A stretch of 64,000 bases of DNA, from positions 248,001-312,000 of the forward strand of contig JAUIRK010000501.1 of NCBI GenBank assembly GCA_030549495.1. Direction: 5' to 3'. Under the pieces are notes generated by a model. That model was not told where the DNA came from. It did no database searches and saw only the letters and a program-made list of their open reading frames with translations. This stretch comes from Nectonema munidae. Its lineage: Eukaryota; Nematomorpha; Nectonematoida; Nectonematidae. Every line of letters begins with the position of its first letter. Position 1 is the first letter of the stretch. Of this stretch, positions 12,501 through 24,857 are shown in pieces. Position numbers and translations under genes: made by a program.

Positions 12501-14912
12501 CCCTGACACAAAGTCCAAAAATATTTGCTGTTTTATAAAAATTTGTTTTGTATTTAAAAAATTATCGTATGCTGAGTTTTTTAGTTTACTTTAATTAAAT
12601 TTTAAATGTTTTAGATGAAGTTAACTATTTTTTTTACAAAAAATCTTTATTTGACATATCTTTTTTAAAAATTTTAATTAATAATTTTTTGAAATTTTGT
12701 AAAAAAAAATATAAAGTAGTCTTATAAATTTAGGACTTTAGGTATGCGCTGAATACATTATATTTTAAAGGATTGCTTGAATATTTGGTCTCCCGTCGTA
12801 TTTCCAGACCACTAATTTTGAAAATTGCAAGAAAAAATTTCGCCCCCCAATAATTTTGAAGATGTGCGCCCCTGAGGCAGCATACTCAACCCAGATTTGA
12901 GTAGGGATGCGATGTCTAGAAAAAGTGCAATGTATATTGAGTAAAATTTTATCCACTCACAAAATTAGCGTAAATTTTAAATCAAGCAAAAAATACCTAG
13001 GTTATCTAATTCCTTCAAATCTTCAAAAACTTTTTCTGGATCACGACTTTTTATAACCGCAACACGAATCATTTGGCGTTGCTTTTTGTTCTATGCAAAG
13101 AAAACGTGAAATTTAATACAAAATGCAATTAAGTAAGATAAAAAAATCACCTTTTTCAATTCTTTTTTCCTTGCAACTTTACCTAAATATATTTAACGAT
13201 TGATGATGCCAAGTCGCGGTAGTACATAGAGAGTAAAATTAAATAAATAAAACTCGCCTTTTCAAAAAAAATTCTTTATTTTAAGGAAATTTTTTATTTT
13301 CGACCTTTGGCGTTTTTTCCCAAGAAATATGAAAAAAATTGTCTTGAAGGAGAAAAAAGGAAGAAGGGAGGAAGATCTTTTCTTTCTTTTTTCTCGTACA
13401 CACCCTTTTTTTATAAAAAGGTTTTTCAAAGGCAAATTTAGTAAATTTTGGGTATAAAATTAAGCAAAATTTACATGTCATTAGTTCACTGATCAGAACA
13501 CCTTGTAAAAATGAGACATATTAATGAAAAAAAAGTATTAATCATAAATTTTATATATATGAAAATAAGTGGCCACACCTAAATTTATGAAATGAAATTT
13601 ATCAAATTTATGAATTTATGTATGAAAGCCAGAAAAAAATTCAACGTTGTCTTTACATTTAATAATAAAATTTGCTGTGTTTAATTTTGATAAAATTTTT
13701 TGAGGATTTTGAGCGTCTGTGTAAAAATAATTTGTTTTTGATAAGACCGCTATAATTTGATTTTTAATTATTTCCATTTAGGTATTACAGAAATCACTTA
13801 CTAATGCTTTAGAAATTATTTATACTTTCAGAAATTGAAGCCTAAATAGTGTTGGCTCCTTTAACTCAAAAAGGAAGATACGTTAACTGCAATAAATTCA
13901 AAATTAATTTTCTTTGGAATGCAATTATTTTTTGTTTTTAGGCTAAATTGCAAGATCAAACAATATAAGAAAGTTTCAATTTGTGAAGAAAAATCTTTCA
14001 AAATGACATTATATTATGTTCATTCAGGAAATAAACTAAAATAAATACGACTTAACCAATTCAGACACAGTGGGTCAACTTATGGTGTTTTTGTTGACCG
14101 GTTAATGTTCATTGCCTAATATCTTTTAACCGGTTTATTCGAGGAAAAATTTGAAGTCCATGTATATATAATTATATATACAAAAATCGTTCATCAAAAA
14201 AAAAAAGAAAAAAAATCAAACGCAATTTTATTACAACATAAATAAAGATACCACAACATTAAAATAAGGTCATGCAATGGGGGTTTAAAAAAGTCAATAT
14301 AATATTTGTGTTATAATAGTTTATAAGTATTTATATTTGTACATTTTTTTTGTGATTTGCTAAGTTTTGTGAGTTGGATTAAAAGGTGATTATTTTTTTT
14401 ATTAAATATTTAACGTTGTTACTTTGAGCACATTTTTATCTATAATTATATTTTTTTATTTTTTTCTATCGTAGTAACCTAGAAATACGTGTCTTCTTTT
14501 GCTCGTTTAATATAAAGTGTTACGATGAATTAGACAGTCTTATTAACCGGTTAATTTTGACAGTTTAACAGCCTTAGTCAACAGTGATCCCCACACAACA
14601 TAAATCAATTGTTTCGTTATGTGAAGATTCATCCAAAAATAAAAGCAAAGGATTATATTTAAAATGCAATGCTTCAACGAGCCTCTTGATACCATAACGT
14701 GCCTCGCTTTAGCTAGATCAGATGCGTATTTCATCTTTTACTTCCTTCCTTTATCTGTTGAAACGGAGGCAAATTATAATGTCAGATGAAAGTCGTGATC
14801 ATTTTACTCTCATACTACATCCTTTAGTAAAAAAATGGTGACACTTACGCGCTTGATCTGTAGGATTCATGAACTTGCCATGTTTCGTACTATTCGTCGG
14901 TCTCTTCCCCAT
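572..14912 (-). CDS. WBP11: WBP11 homologue, 15-exon splicing factor gene
   Basis: WW domain-binding protein 11 is a nuclear pre-mRNA splicing factor. Exons, in reading order on the minus strand: 14912-14849, 13182-13151, 13090-12997, 9467-9370, 7328-7291, 7115-6918, 4970-4824, 4759-4704, 3705-3625, 3559-3504, 3445-3315, 2121-2036, 1979-1759, 1704-1545, 687-572. They sum to 1578 nt, all junctions are in phase, and a TGA ends the frame (human protein 641 aa, here 525). The start MGKRPTNSTKHGKFMNPTDQ matches the family N-terminus. A basic NKKQR region, a DKRRKL segment, the IPLP..SILK block, a proline-rich stretch (SAPPATSPPPLSP), AKPQLRSLTQEAIKFLPTS and the C-terminus SKDHAYEKFMEEMHRLL all follow in family order. 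Introns are 54-65 nt or 0.2-3.5 kb. All have GT-AG ends, though the exon-10 donor (GTTGTT) is weak. Exon boundaries were assigned by eye; no transcript was available. Confidence 0.93.
5098..5375. mobile_element. MITE-like element with imperfect inverted ends, in WBP11 intron 6
   Basis: The left end reads CTCCCCGGACAACTGCTC and the right end, reverse-complemented, reads CTCCCGGACAACTACCCC. Both continue into GATATATTT, so the imperfect inverted repeat is about 30 bp. Inside, a 28-bp unit containing ACATAAGAAACACAACTC or ACATCAGAAACACAACTC is duplicated in tandem near 5260-5320. There is no coding capacity, so it must be non-autonomous. I could not define a convincing target duplication. Confidence 0.6.
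6074..7224. repeat. 13-bp TTAA-containing inverted repeat around WBP11 exon 6
   Basis: TTAACCCTTTCAG at 6074-6086 and its exact reverse complement at 7212-7224 frame a 1.14-kb interval that contains WBP11 exon 6 (6918-7115). TTAA flanks followed by CCC...GGG ends are the signature of piggyBac-type insertions. The coding exon inside means a simple insertion is not the explanation. Either two separate element ends are left, or the match is chance. Confidence 0.35.
6720..6815. repeat. Dispersed repeat, copy 1
   Basis: The stretch with GAAACTCCATTGAAATATAT, then ATGTATACGCTATCTTA and CAGTTTTGCCACC matches 26585-26690 in the same orientation, with scattered substitutions and a short insertion. 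It is non-coding and lies in WBP11 intron 6. Family unknown; possibly a SINE or MITE fragment. Confidence 0.55.
10941..11344. mobile_element. Complete MITE with 8-bp target duplication
   Basis: The left end GGTCCTCGAACATTTCGCCC and the right end, reverse-complemented, GGTCGACAGACATTTCGCCC are imperfect inverted repeats. Both are flanked by the identical octamer GTTAGTTT (10933-10940 and 11345-11352). The element is about 404 bp, has no real coding region and lies in WBP11 intron 3. The 8-bp target duplication is compatible with hAT, P or Merlin mobilisation; the GG start is not the usual hAT CA start. The left half is filled by a 42-bp minisatellite. Confidence 0.8.
10955..11165. repeat. 42-bp minisatellite, about 5 copies
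   Basis: The unit holds TTCGCCCCATTATTTTCATA followed by AGACAGTTCGTCCCATGGACAA-type sequence and repeats every 42 bp. The first three copies are nearly identical and the last two are diverged. Because 42 is a multiple of 3, it produces spurious open frames on both strands. It sits inside the MITE at 10941-11344, and its motifs echo the element's terminal CATTTCGCCCC. Confidence 0.88.
11560..11706 (-). mobile_element. tRNA-derived SINE remnant
   Basis: On the minus strand TGGTTTAGATGATGAAC resembles a polymerase III A box. About 30 nt later GGATTCGATTCCTC resembles the B box (GGTTCGANTCC). The following roughly 80 nt are unrelated to tRNA, as in SINE bodies. It is not a functional tRNA because no acceptor stem can be paired. 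Confidence 0.55.
12240..12505. repeat. ATGCCCCC-phased array and hAT-like terminus
   Basis: Four AAAATGCCCCC-type units lie at 12254-12330. After AT-rich sequence comes a run of 16 C (12476-12491) and then GATGTGCGCCCCTG (12492-12505). The reverse complement CAGGGGCGCACATC looks like a hAT-type terminal repeat. The same terminus recurs at 12861-12874. No matching left end is visible. Confidence 0.45.
12770..12874. repeat. Second copy of the GATGTGCGCCCCTG terminus
   Basis: A CGCCCCCC tract followed by GATGTGCGCCCCTG at 12861-12874 repeats the terminus at 12492-12505 in the same orientation, 369 bp away. It is probably the end of a related hAT-like non-autonomous element in WBP11 intron 3. 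No coding sequence and no partner end were found. Confidence 0.4.
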
Positions 14913-16925
14913 TTTCTCTTAGCAAACTCTTTACTATTATCAAAAAGTGTATTAATATTCAATCTGAAAACGTAAAATAAAACATTGCGATTAAATTGAT
15001 AAATTATAAAGAAGGAATAAATTATATTATGAAAAACTCTTATGTACGAGGTTTTAATGTGTGCAACTTTTAATGCCCGATAGGTAAAAATCTTTAATAA
15101 AAAGATTATTAGCTCCTTTAAGAAATAAAATAAAGTTGGTTATTTCCGAAATGATGTCTTTTTTATATAAGACTTGTCAAGAATACTACTTTCTCTAACA
15201 TAGTTACAAAAATTTACAAAAAAAAGCTTTTTTTGGTATCTTAATTTTCTCATGAAGTCCAAGAGATTTTCCCTCCCTTAGCTACGCTAATTCAGATAAA
15301 TACTTTTCTTATTGAAAAAATGGTGCGATTTCAGGCTTGGTATTAACAATTCTTATTGCAAGTATTTCTAAACATGGTTCAAGTAGATAAAATCGAAAAA
15401 ATAGGGTGATCTCAAGTCTTTTCATAAGCTCCAATCGAATATCAAGATATCGAAAAAAACTTTATCTAATTATTGTATTCAATAGTATTGGAAAAAATAT
15501 AACTTTACATCAATTATCATCCCGCATAACTGATTATAAATCGAATGTAAAATTAGCAGTTTTTATACTGAAGGGAAATTTGACTTGAAGATCCCCCATA
15601 AATTTAAGATTTGAAATGTAAATTGTTGATTACCTAAACTAAGAAAGTTAGTTTATTTTTAAATTAGAAATAATATAAATTTCTTTTAGTAAGAAAAATA
15701 ACAACAAAACTAGTCAAAAAAAGCTTGGGACTCGTCATAGGTCTCAAAAACACGTTATAACTTTAGAAATAGAAAAGATATAGAATCATAATTTTGTATT
15801 TATCTTAATATCACATTTTAAGGATAAATTTTTACCAAGTTTAGAAGCATAAGTAAAAGGTGTTCAATATTGTATGAATTTATAAAATATTAAAAATAAT
15901 TCATTTTATTATTTAGTGAAAAACAGTACATGAATATATAAATTAAAAAAAATTCAAGTGAGTGAAATATCTTTCAAAGCATTATTTTATGAAAATTTAT
16001 TTATTTTCCTTTAACTTAGAATTTTTATGAAAATCAGAAGATTTTAAAATTTCATGGTGAAATATAAAAAGTTCTTCATTTATCCCTATGAAATAATTCT
16101 TGGGGAATTTTAGAGTTACATTAACCATTATGATAGAATAAAATTGTAATATCCTTACTAATTGAAACATTAAAAATACTGTATCAATTGTAAAACTAAA
16201 ACATCGTAGGTAGGTAGGTGTTGGATATCAAAGCACTTTCCGTATTGAATCTATATGCTTGAAACGCTTGATAAAATAAATGCAAAAATAAAGGGGTTTA
16301 AAGAAGAGAAACTGAAGGCTTGGTAGAAAAAATGAATCTTCTATGAATGAATATTTTCTTATCCAACTTATTTTGATGAATTTTACTTTAATTTCAACTC
16401 GGTTTTGGTTAGTTTTAGTAAGTTTGGATAAAAAGGCGCGCTATTATTTTATTCATTTTCAACCCATATTTTTCAAGGTATTCTTATCAACTTTTAAATT
16501 TTTTCTAGAATTGCTGACTATTCTCTAGCATGATAATCAAATCATTTTCGAAAATTAGCTCCAATAGATTTTCTGTTTTTAAGCTTTCAAAACAAAACAT
16601 CCATCACTATTGCAAACAAAATGTAGCAACGCAGAAACTTGATGAAGACCTACTCTAATTTTCCTCTCTCGATTTTCTTTCTATATTTTAAAGTTTGTTT
16701 AGGAATTTTTGTATAATTCTTGAACTATTCTCACCAATTTTCCTAATATTTTTTTTTCCGCATAGACTAGTACACTATTTCTTTTGTAACATGGTCATAC
16801 GCTTTTTCCAAGTCAAAAATGCTGCAAAAAACTGCCAAATATCTTTATAATTTTTTTTTCCATGAATTGTCTGAGGAAAAATTAGTGTCTATCGTACATT
16901 TTCTGACATAAAGCCAAATATATTT
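14913..16925. other. AT-rich spacer upstream of WBP11
   Basis: No coding pattern, splice-flanked exon or recognisable repeat was found. The WBP11 promoter should lie at the left edge of this stretch, but no core motif could be assigned with confidence. Confidence 0.5.
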
Positions 16926-18089
16926 GGGTAGATTTTAACTAAACGAATTCTTTCCCCATTATACGACACCACAAAGAATCCAACCTTTTTTAAAATTGTA
17001 AGCAACAACATCATCTCCTCAGATATCGATATTACCCTTACGTCAACAAATACATACAATCTCATCTCAAATTGGGAAATCTCCGACTAACCATCAGCTT
17101 CGGATCATCATTACATCACCTTCCTATTTATTTTCAATCAAGCGATACACACTCCTAATCCTTCAATATCCGTAAAGCACACATACTGGCATACATTTTT
17201 GCGAACACTCGCAGCAAATCTCCCACGAACTTCGCCCGCGCTACGCAAAAGCACCGATATCGACACAGCTGCACTTAACCTCAATAACACGCTATCATCT
17301 TCCATTAAACTCTCCACACTTTCTAATCCCTTTCCCAAAAGAAATTTTTCTTTAATTTCAACGTCTTGTATCTTCCTAATTTTTTTAATATTTTCTTCTT
17401 TTCTTTGTTAATCCACATATCCAGAATAACCATCTTAAGTTGACTCACTATTTCATTGCTTGGAATGGCTTTGCATTCCTATAAGTTTTTGTTTTGTAAG
17501 AATATAATTAATTTGGCTGTTTTTCCTTCACCGTCATATGTTATTAAACATATGTTCTTTTCTTTTTTTTGTTTGTTTTACATACAAAATGTTCATATCT
17601 TTCAGCTACATCTAAAAGTTTATATCCTTCTTCGTTTTTTTCTGTATCCGTAGCCTCCGTGTATCTTTTTGTAACAATCCGCTTCCATTCTTCACTTACT
17701 GTTAAAATCTATCCTCAATATTAATCATAAACTCTTCAATTCCATCTTCTTTACAGCCAGATTTCGGTCCGTAAGAGATATAATTATTAATATTCCTTTT
17801 AGATTTATTGCTAATCCCCAAATGCAACATAAACATCAACGAAATTAAAAACTGGCCCCCCATCTCGATTCTACCGTCTCTTGGCAAAGTACTAGAACGA
17901 ATTTTACGAAAAAGATTACTACACGACATTTGCAGAAAAAATCTCATTCATCCAAATCAATTTGCCTATCTCCTAACAAAAATACTGAAATGGCCCTCTC
18001 ACGCCTAAATCTCTTCTTGGAAAACACACTAAACCATCGTAAAATTACAACAATAACTTTCTCGACATTGATAATGCTTTAAACTCTGC

Positions 18090-18662
18090 TTGGCATCCCG
18101 CAATTCTATTCAACTTAATCCAAAACAATTACCCTTTATACCTCAGCAAATTCATTCAAAGCTATCTCAACAAACGCATACTTATCCTGCATCACAACAA
18201 CAACACTTACATAAAACACTCTCGCTCTCTACCCCCCAAGGCGGCTGCCTCTCAGACATTTTATGGCTCATCCTCATCAATCTACTTCTAGATCACATTA
18301 ATTTTAACTCACACTTCGCACAATGCTACTCTGACGATATCCTCTTTACCTTCTCCAACGACGACCAGGAAACCAATTTGAACAACGCGACTACCCTTTT
18401 GACGAATATTAACTCCATAGCCTCTAAATACAAAATTCAGTTTAACCCGAGTAAACTGAACATCATACATTTCACTAGGAAAAGAATCTTACCACATGCC
18501 CTAGTCATGCCATCATCCAAACCAATCACACCAGTAACCCAAATAAAATATCTCGGAGTCATTTTTCAATCAAACCTTAAATTCTCAGCACACATCAAAA
18601 ACCTACACACTAAACTCACGCCTATCATTTTCTCCTTCAAGAAAGCCATCTCCTACAAATGA
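18090..18662 (+). pseudogene. Reverse transcriptase fragment of LINE copy 1
   Basis: A 190-residue stretch covers the RT palm. It includes TPQGGCLSDILW (equivalent of PQGS..SP), QCYSDDILF (YADD box with Ser at the second position), FNPSKLNIIHF and IKYLGVIFQ (motif D/E region). The frame stops at 18661 just before the thumb. Thumb-like sequence (YTSIILPIIQYGILSW) follows at about 18690 in the next reading. It is very similar to the minus-strand piece at 32039-32464, showing a shared family. Confidence 0.85.
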
Positions 18663-18929
18663 GGACTAAAACCGAAAATTTCAAAATATATTTATACATC
18701 AATTATTTTACCCATAATTCAATACGGTATCCTCTCCTGGGTTTTCTCCCTAAAGCTGCTAAATACTAGAATTATTCTCAATAAAATTCACCGTACCTGT
18801 CTCCTCACAATCACTAACGCGTATCACACCACACCTACCTTAAAACTTGAACTCCTTACACACACTCTACCAATTCTATACAAACTACACTTAACTCTAG
18901 TAACACTATACTCGAAAATTTTCAAATCC

Positions 18930-19883
18930 ATGAGCCCCATTCACGTTTTCACCACACCCTACTCAACTTCATCCCTTATACTCTCATTTTACGAAACCAT
19001 ATGTGCCAACTACATACCAAACCTAGCTCACTATTCCATATCATCTGAAATCCATCCAATCTTCCATTTCAACCCTTCAAATGAATTACCCTACACATTA
19101 ACCATATGCAATCATAAAAATATTGCTACCAAACTAATCAAAATGCAACGCACTAATCCCCACTCACCATATAATCTTTTCATCTTTACTGACGGTTCCA
19201 AATCCTCTCTCCATGCTACTGGTGCATACGCCTTCTTTATCACCAACTCATTAACCCCCTTTTTCTCCGAAGTTCTTCACACCGACAACAACACTTCATC
19301 TTATGAAACAGAAGCGTTAGCAATTTTAGCCGCTTGCGGCTATCTATTAGACAACATCGAAACATATCGTCACAACTTTAGTCACATCAATCTTTACACA
19401 GACGCTCAAAACATCATTTACGATCTCAATCTCAATCATAAAATTCCGCTGTCATGTCATAGCATAGCCACCAAACTCACCCAACTCGCTCAACATTTCA
19501 ACATCACCATCACCTGGTCTCCCGGACATTCTACATGCACCGAAAACAACATAGTAGATCAATTATCCAAAACATTAACATCGAACACAACCTTAACCAT
19601 TGTACACTCTATCCCTCTATCCTGCATCAAATCTTCAACACACACATCCATCCTTAACAATTGGTCATCCCTCAACATTTCTCCTCCTCTAATCAATTTT
19701 GCGATTAATAATAAAAGCATTTTTCGTCAAACTACACAACAACCCACTTTGCCATTTTGGTTGCACAGAAATAGAAACACCAATACACATCATCCTTCTA
19801 TGCCCCATCTTTCAAAAAATACGAACCAAACTACTCAAATTCTGCGACTTATATTTCAATGGTATCCACAACTCCATTTATGA
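18930..19883 (+). pseudogene. RNase H domain of LINE copy 1
   Basis: The 317-residue frame has the four acidic RNase H positions (FTDGSK, YETEALAI, LYTDAQN, and the D of VDQLSK) and a PGHST motif. The frame is lost at about 19700, where the conserved C-terminal Cys-His patch continues in a second frame to 19992, so one frameshift separates them. Confidence 0.85.
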
Positions 19884-20604
19884 CTTTATATATCACCCTT
19901 CAATTCTCCAAGAACTCTCAATCCTGATAAACACAATAGAACCAATTCTTAAAGCACACCAAAATCTTATCCCTCCATCACCCAACTCCTAATCTCATAT
20001 ATCACCCCTTTAATACAACACTTCTACATTTCCTTCCTTTTATTTGCTCCTTTAGAACATAATAACTAATTCGATCTTCCGTCACATAGAAACAACCAAG
20101 CAAAGCCATCCAAATCATAGCAATACAGCAAGCATATCAGCCAACGCTGGAAAGTGCTAAGAGATTTCCCTCACTCACTCCCCATTTTATTTCCAGAACG
20201 GACTTTAAGACCATTTCTCTTCTCCCCATCTTTCCTTTTTATTTTGACCTCTCAGTACTGGATCGTTATCAGTCTTTTTTGTCTCGTTATATTTATTCAT
20301 CTTTCTATCAGTGTTCGCTCCATTCTTTTTATAGTAGGTAGATGGGATTGCCCACGAGTACTTCGGACTGTACCCGGCCCTTTTTTATTAACTTGGATCA
20401 TGACATGTTTGTATTGGAACATAATTGTTTTACCGTCGGAGGCCCTTACTGACGCTAAACATCATGTATTGAGATCCGAAAATGAACTTGTAGTGTGACC
20501 TAAAATATTTGAACATTTATCCATGAAATTGTTGCCAATTGAGTGAATAGATGGGCAAAACATTATTAGTTGGAAGGGTTTTTCTTGATCAATTTAGAAG
20601 ACTC

Positions 20605-23600
20605 AAAAATCTGAATAATTTATACGACAGAAATATTGTTTACAAGGGCAAAAACCCATCTTATAAGACAGAGGGTGAATACAAATTTATTTTTGAACAA
20701 TGAAGTGTAAATATGATGAATATTGTAAATAGTGGAGATAAATTCATTTGATGGCAAAGATAAGTCATTCTGCCATGTGCGATAAATATAAGAGTCAAAA
20801 GAAGAATTAAAGTTGGAGAAGAATACAGAGGATTTATGTGAAAAAAAGGAGTTTTTGAATGAGCTTGCTTTGTTAGGTGATCTAAGTATCAATTTTCGTC
20901 CTTGTTAGAGTAGGATGAACACCAGTGAATAAACAGATTAAAGTTTTTTGACAGAAATGTAAACTTAGAAGCTAAGATAAAAACAGGATAAGGAATGTTA
21001 TGAGAAAGTTTAAGACGTAAAACGATATTTTGGGAATCAGTAAAAAATGAATATCGATGAAATAAGAAAAGATTTTCAAGTTTTTGTGTAAGAAATTAAA
21101 TGCAGAAAGAATCGCTTTGCATTCACATTCAAAGATTAAATTTAGTGGACTTGAGGAGATATGAAAACTGAATGTATAAATCCAAAGAAAGGAAGTGTTT
21201 TTTTAGATTGCACAGACATATGAAGACCTTTTAGTGATTTTGAACATATGATAAAGATTCTAATTTTGTGAGGTGATGAGGTAATGAAGTGACAAACGAT
21301 TTGGCAGACCGTAAAATTAGGAAAATAACAGGATTAAGAGGTAGTGAAGATGATGGGCAAATAGGAGAAATTGAATGAAAGCTTAGTTAAATTAGATAAT
21401 GGGAAAATAATGGGCAAAAAAAGAAAGTAGAGAGTTGCAATATGATTGGGCGGGGAATGTGTTAAGATAGGGTAAGTGAGTGGGTAAAAGGAAAGAGAGA
21501 TATATCGTTTTAAAAGTTTTCTTACGTTTTAAATGTAAAGATAAGCAGCAAACAAAGAATTCAATATCGCGTGTAAGTGAGGTGCGAAAAGCTTTTGAGA
21601 TGGTAACGAACAACGACAGTGAATTTTGTCAAAATAATGTAATGAGGAAGGATTCATAAGTGATAAGTCCCAAAAAAGTATACCATATTGAATTATAGTA
21701 AGAACTATGGATTTGTAAATATACAAAGAGTGTGTCAGAGATAATCCCCATTGTATTAGAATGCTTTTTTTCAAAGTGATTAGTATTTTTGTAAGTTTGT
21801 TGTGGAGATCATTAAACTTTTCAGTCCAATGATAAAAAGATAAGGAAATGCTTTTTGTGATTTGAATGGGCAAGTGATTCGAGTGAAGTGAACTAGATTA
21901 TTCTTATTCGTATTGAAAGAATTTTTAAACATTTGTGCTGATTGATAAAGCGTTTGAAAGCGGCATGTTAAACTTTCAATGCTGCTATTTGTGTACTGTT
22001 GGTGAATGAGAAAAAATGTCGTCAGAATAGCATTGCGAGAAATGAGCTTTTGAGTTTAAGATGTCAACATTATTAATCAATATGAACCAGAATATATTTG
22101 AGGCACAACAACACTGGGGGGAGGGGAGTCGTCAGAGTGAGAGTATGAATTGCAACATGTGATTATTTATGTTTGAAGAAATATAGAATAAAGTCATTAA
22201 AGGCATCGATTAAGTAGATAATGATTAAAAATCGTTATAATATAAGTAGGGTATTTTTTAAAATGCCTATTTAAAATGTTCAAAGAATGTCAGGGAGAGT
22301 TAAACGCATTTGATATGTTTAATAAGAGAGTAAAGGTAATTTTGTGAGAAGAAATATAAAGATCCATGTAGATAGCAAGATTCTAGAGACCGGATTCCGT
22401 GTTCTTGTGAGGGAGATAGGCGACTTGGGAATTGTTTGTTAGGTTTTGGTAAGATGTATAATATAAAAGGCGTCTGCGTGTAACTTTTTGAAGAATTTTT
22501 CCAATAACTAGAAGAATAATTATAGGTCTCCAATTGACTAGTAATTTGAGGTCTTTGTTGTGCTTAGGTAGAAAGATTAATTTTCCAATTTTACGGGTGG
22601 GAGGAAAGTGTGCAAACTGTAAGCAATAGTTAAAAAAAATTGGATAATGATGTGTAGTATATGAGAAGATTATTGGTTGTGGAAGGGTGATATGAGATCA
22701 AAACAGCATGTAGAGTTTGAATTGAAAGAATTGATAGAGTGTGTGATTTCGTTGATGGCGATTCCAGGAAAGGGAGGTTTATAGAGATTATAAATAATGG
22801 GCCTGAAAGAATAGTTGAATAAAGAGGGGTAGGTTTAATAGTAATTGTGGTAGAAGTGGGAGGGAAGAGAAAATAGGGCAATGATTGTGAGGATTTGGTT
22901 TTAATGATACAATGGATGCCCATGGATTATTAGGTGAAATTGATGTGAATTTAATCCAACCTCTTGTATTTGAGCTCTTCAGCTCAGATTTGTAGAGTTT
23001 AAGGCTTTATTGGTAAGATGAAATTGTTGCCTTAATTGTGATTTCCTGAGGGATTTCAGAACGCGCATTTTTTAAAGAGGATAGTTTGGAATTGCAAAAC
23101 GGTGCATGATGTCAACATGGAAAAGAGTTAGAAGGGTTGATTGTTTGATGCAGGATGGGGCTTCATTGAGAAGAATTGCGGTGGTGCCAATGTCATTCGG
23201 CAATTTTATTTCGGGTATGGATGTAGAATGATTATTATGGAATTAGAGGAGGAAGGAAATCCAGTGAATATGCTTCAATCAGTTTTTTGTACAAATATTT
23301 AAGATCTGTTTAATTGAAAGCTTATGAAAGGGTGATCTAAAGTTACGAGTAAGTTGGAAAAGCCCTAGTTATGTATGTGCTTTAGAGTAGATTCTGAAGT
23401 AATCGTTGGGTGAAGATGTATACAATTTAGAGATATGATTGTTTGACATTTTAAAGAAGGTAGGGGATCTGGTATTGTCTGCAAGGACAAGGTTATATGA
23501 GGAAAGAAAGTATATGATTGAAGGCCGCATTGATTTTCTTTATTGTCCCAATATAGGTATGAGGATCGCAATCAATGCAAATTATAAAAAAAGATTAGAA

Positions 23601-24600
23601 ATAGGGGATATAAGTGATAGTGTAAGAATCAAGGTAATGAATAAAGTCATTAGTAATGGTCGTAGGACTGGAAAGAGAGGAGTAGAGTGAGCAAAATAGT
23701 AGAGAGAAGGGTGTGAATGTATAGTAAAGTAGAAATAATGTGTAGAAAATTGTGGAACAGATGTGAACTGAATTGACGATTTGATGATGATGCATGCGGA
23801 AAAATGTGTAAAAGGTGATACATGAAGTTAAATGTATTCAGATGAAAGGCGAGGAATCGTAGATTTAGATGTGTAAGATTCATTGATGGAAACCATATCA
23901 TTAAAGGTTGGCCCAACAGGCATATGAGTGATTTAAATTGATGTGAAGAAAGTTGAACATATGTATAATGTAAGTGTGTTGTAATTGAATGTTTGTGAGC
24001 ATTTGAATATAAGATGGAGAAGAAATAGAGGAGGATACAATATTATTGTGATAATTAGAGCAGCAAATTTTTGATAGGTCCTTAAAAATACGGGATGAAC
24101 GAGAATGACACCGTTTGCTTCAATGATCGCAGTATGGGGAGGCAGATTTTAGGGAAGAATGACTGAATTTGGGACAATTTTTAGATTGAGAAACACTAGG
24201 TTTTGAAAGTTTGGCTAACAGGATGTGGTTGAATTATTCAAAAATAATCGAATATTTAATTCGATTCATGAAGTTATGGAACCACAATTTGTTAAATTTT
24301 CCTCGGTGATGGCTTAAGCTATTGAATTAAGGTTATATTGTTGGGGATAGAACAAAGGACAAAGTTAAAAAGCCCAAGGTAGTGGGTTTTGAGATTGTAA
24401 CCGATTTTTTCAGAGGATTTCCTTAACGGTTTGTTTTTCGACGAATGAGGCAAATTGGAAATAGTATTTATCTATTCATGAACTCCGAATTTTTTCAATA
24501 GATAGGGTTATGATCGTTGTTGAGAATTTTTATAATGTTCACTTCGGGATCAAAGGATTTTTTCGGTTTAGGGTTGTTGATGGTGGTACTTAAAAGTGTT
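20605..24600 (-). mobile_element. Decayed RNase H-type LINE, copy 2
   Basis: Reading on the minus strand: endonuclease-like text near 24000-24120 (GVILVHPVF), RT fingers and palm across about 23600-21900, an RT thumb at 21529-21873 (YKSIVLTIIQYGILFWDLS), and an RNase H piece near 21100 (ECECKAILSAF). The thumb text matches that of copy 1, so the family is the same. It is interrupted by many stops and frameshifts. On the plus strand it shows as G/A-rich sequence. Both limits are approximate. Confidence 0.7.
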
Positions 24601-24671
24601 TGGAAATAAATAGGGTAATTTCATTAGTCTGAGAGATTGCTTGGGTAGCATATGTTTTTAGTGGGTCATGA

Positions 24672-24857
24672 GTGGAAAAATTTGAAATGAGTGTAAGCAC
24701 AAAGCAAACAGAAGTCATGGTGTGCAGCAAACAAGGAAGAGAATTAATTGATGAAGAGCAAGGATGGCAATGGAAAATAGAATCAAGTGAACACTTTCAA
24801 ATTCCATGGCTCAGCAATTGGCAAGAAAAGGAGTTTTTGAAAAAGGCGTGCAAGTAA
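24672..24857 (+). pseudogene. Reverse transcriptase fragment of another LINE family
   Basis: The text FEMSVSTKQTEVMVCSKQGR matches the RT palm segment 'G..vs..KTEVMv.s..G' that precedes the F-YLG motif. A degraded counterpart (HFQIPWLS) follows. It differs from the LINE copies on either side, which carry F.PSK..IIHF at this point. It is a short, isolated remnant. Confidence 0.6.

Larger units (their letters stand above)
16930..20050 (+). mobile_element. Decayed RNase H-type non-LTR retrotransposon, copy 1
   Basis: Pieces lie in family order in several frames. An endonuclease C-terminus (DTPQRIQPFLK-like text, then ISSDIDITLTS) is at 16945-17110. The reverse transcriptase N-part is near 17830-17930 (NWPPISILPSLGKVLERI). 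RT continues with TPQGGCLSDILW and a YSDD catalytic box at 18230-18345. An RNase H (FTDGSK, ETEALAI, LYTDAQN, PGHSTCTENN) is at 19180-19590. A terminal Cys-His patch (CHFGCTEIETPIHIILLCP) is in another frame at 19750-19815. Domain order and RNase H place it in the I/R1/LOA/Tad-like LINE assemblage. The 5' part is missing and stops and frameshifts interrupt it, so it is dead. It is C-rich on the plus strand, unlike its surroundings. Confidence 0.85.
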
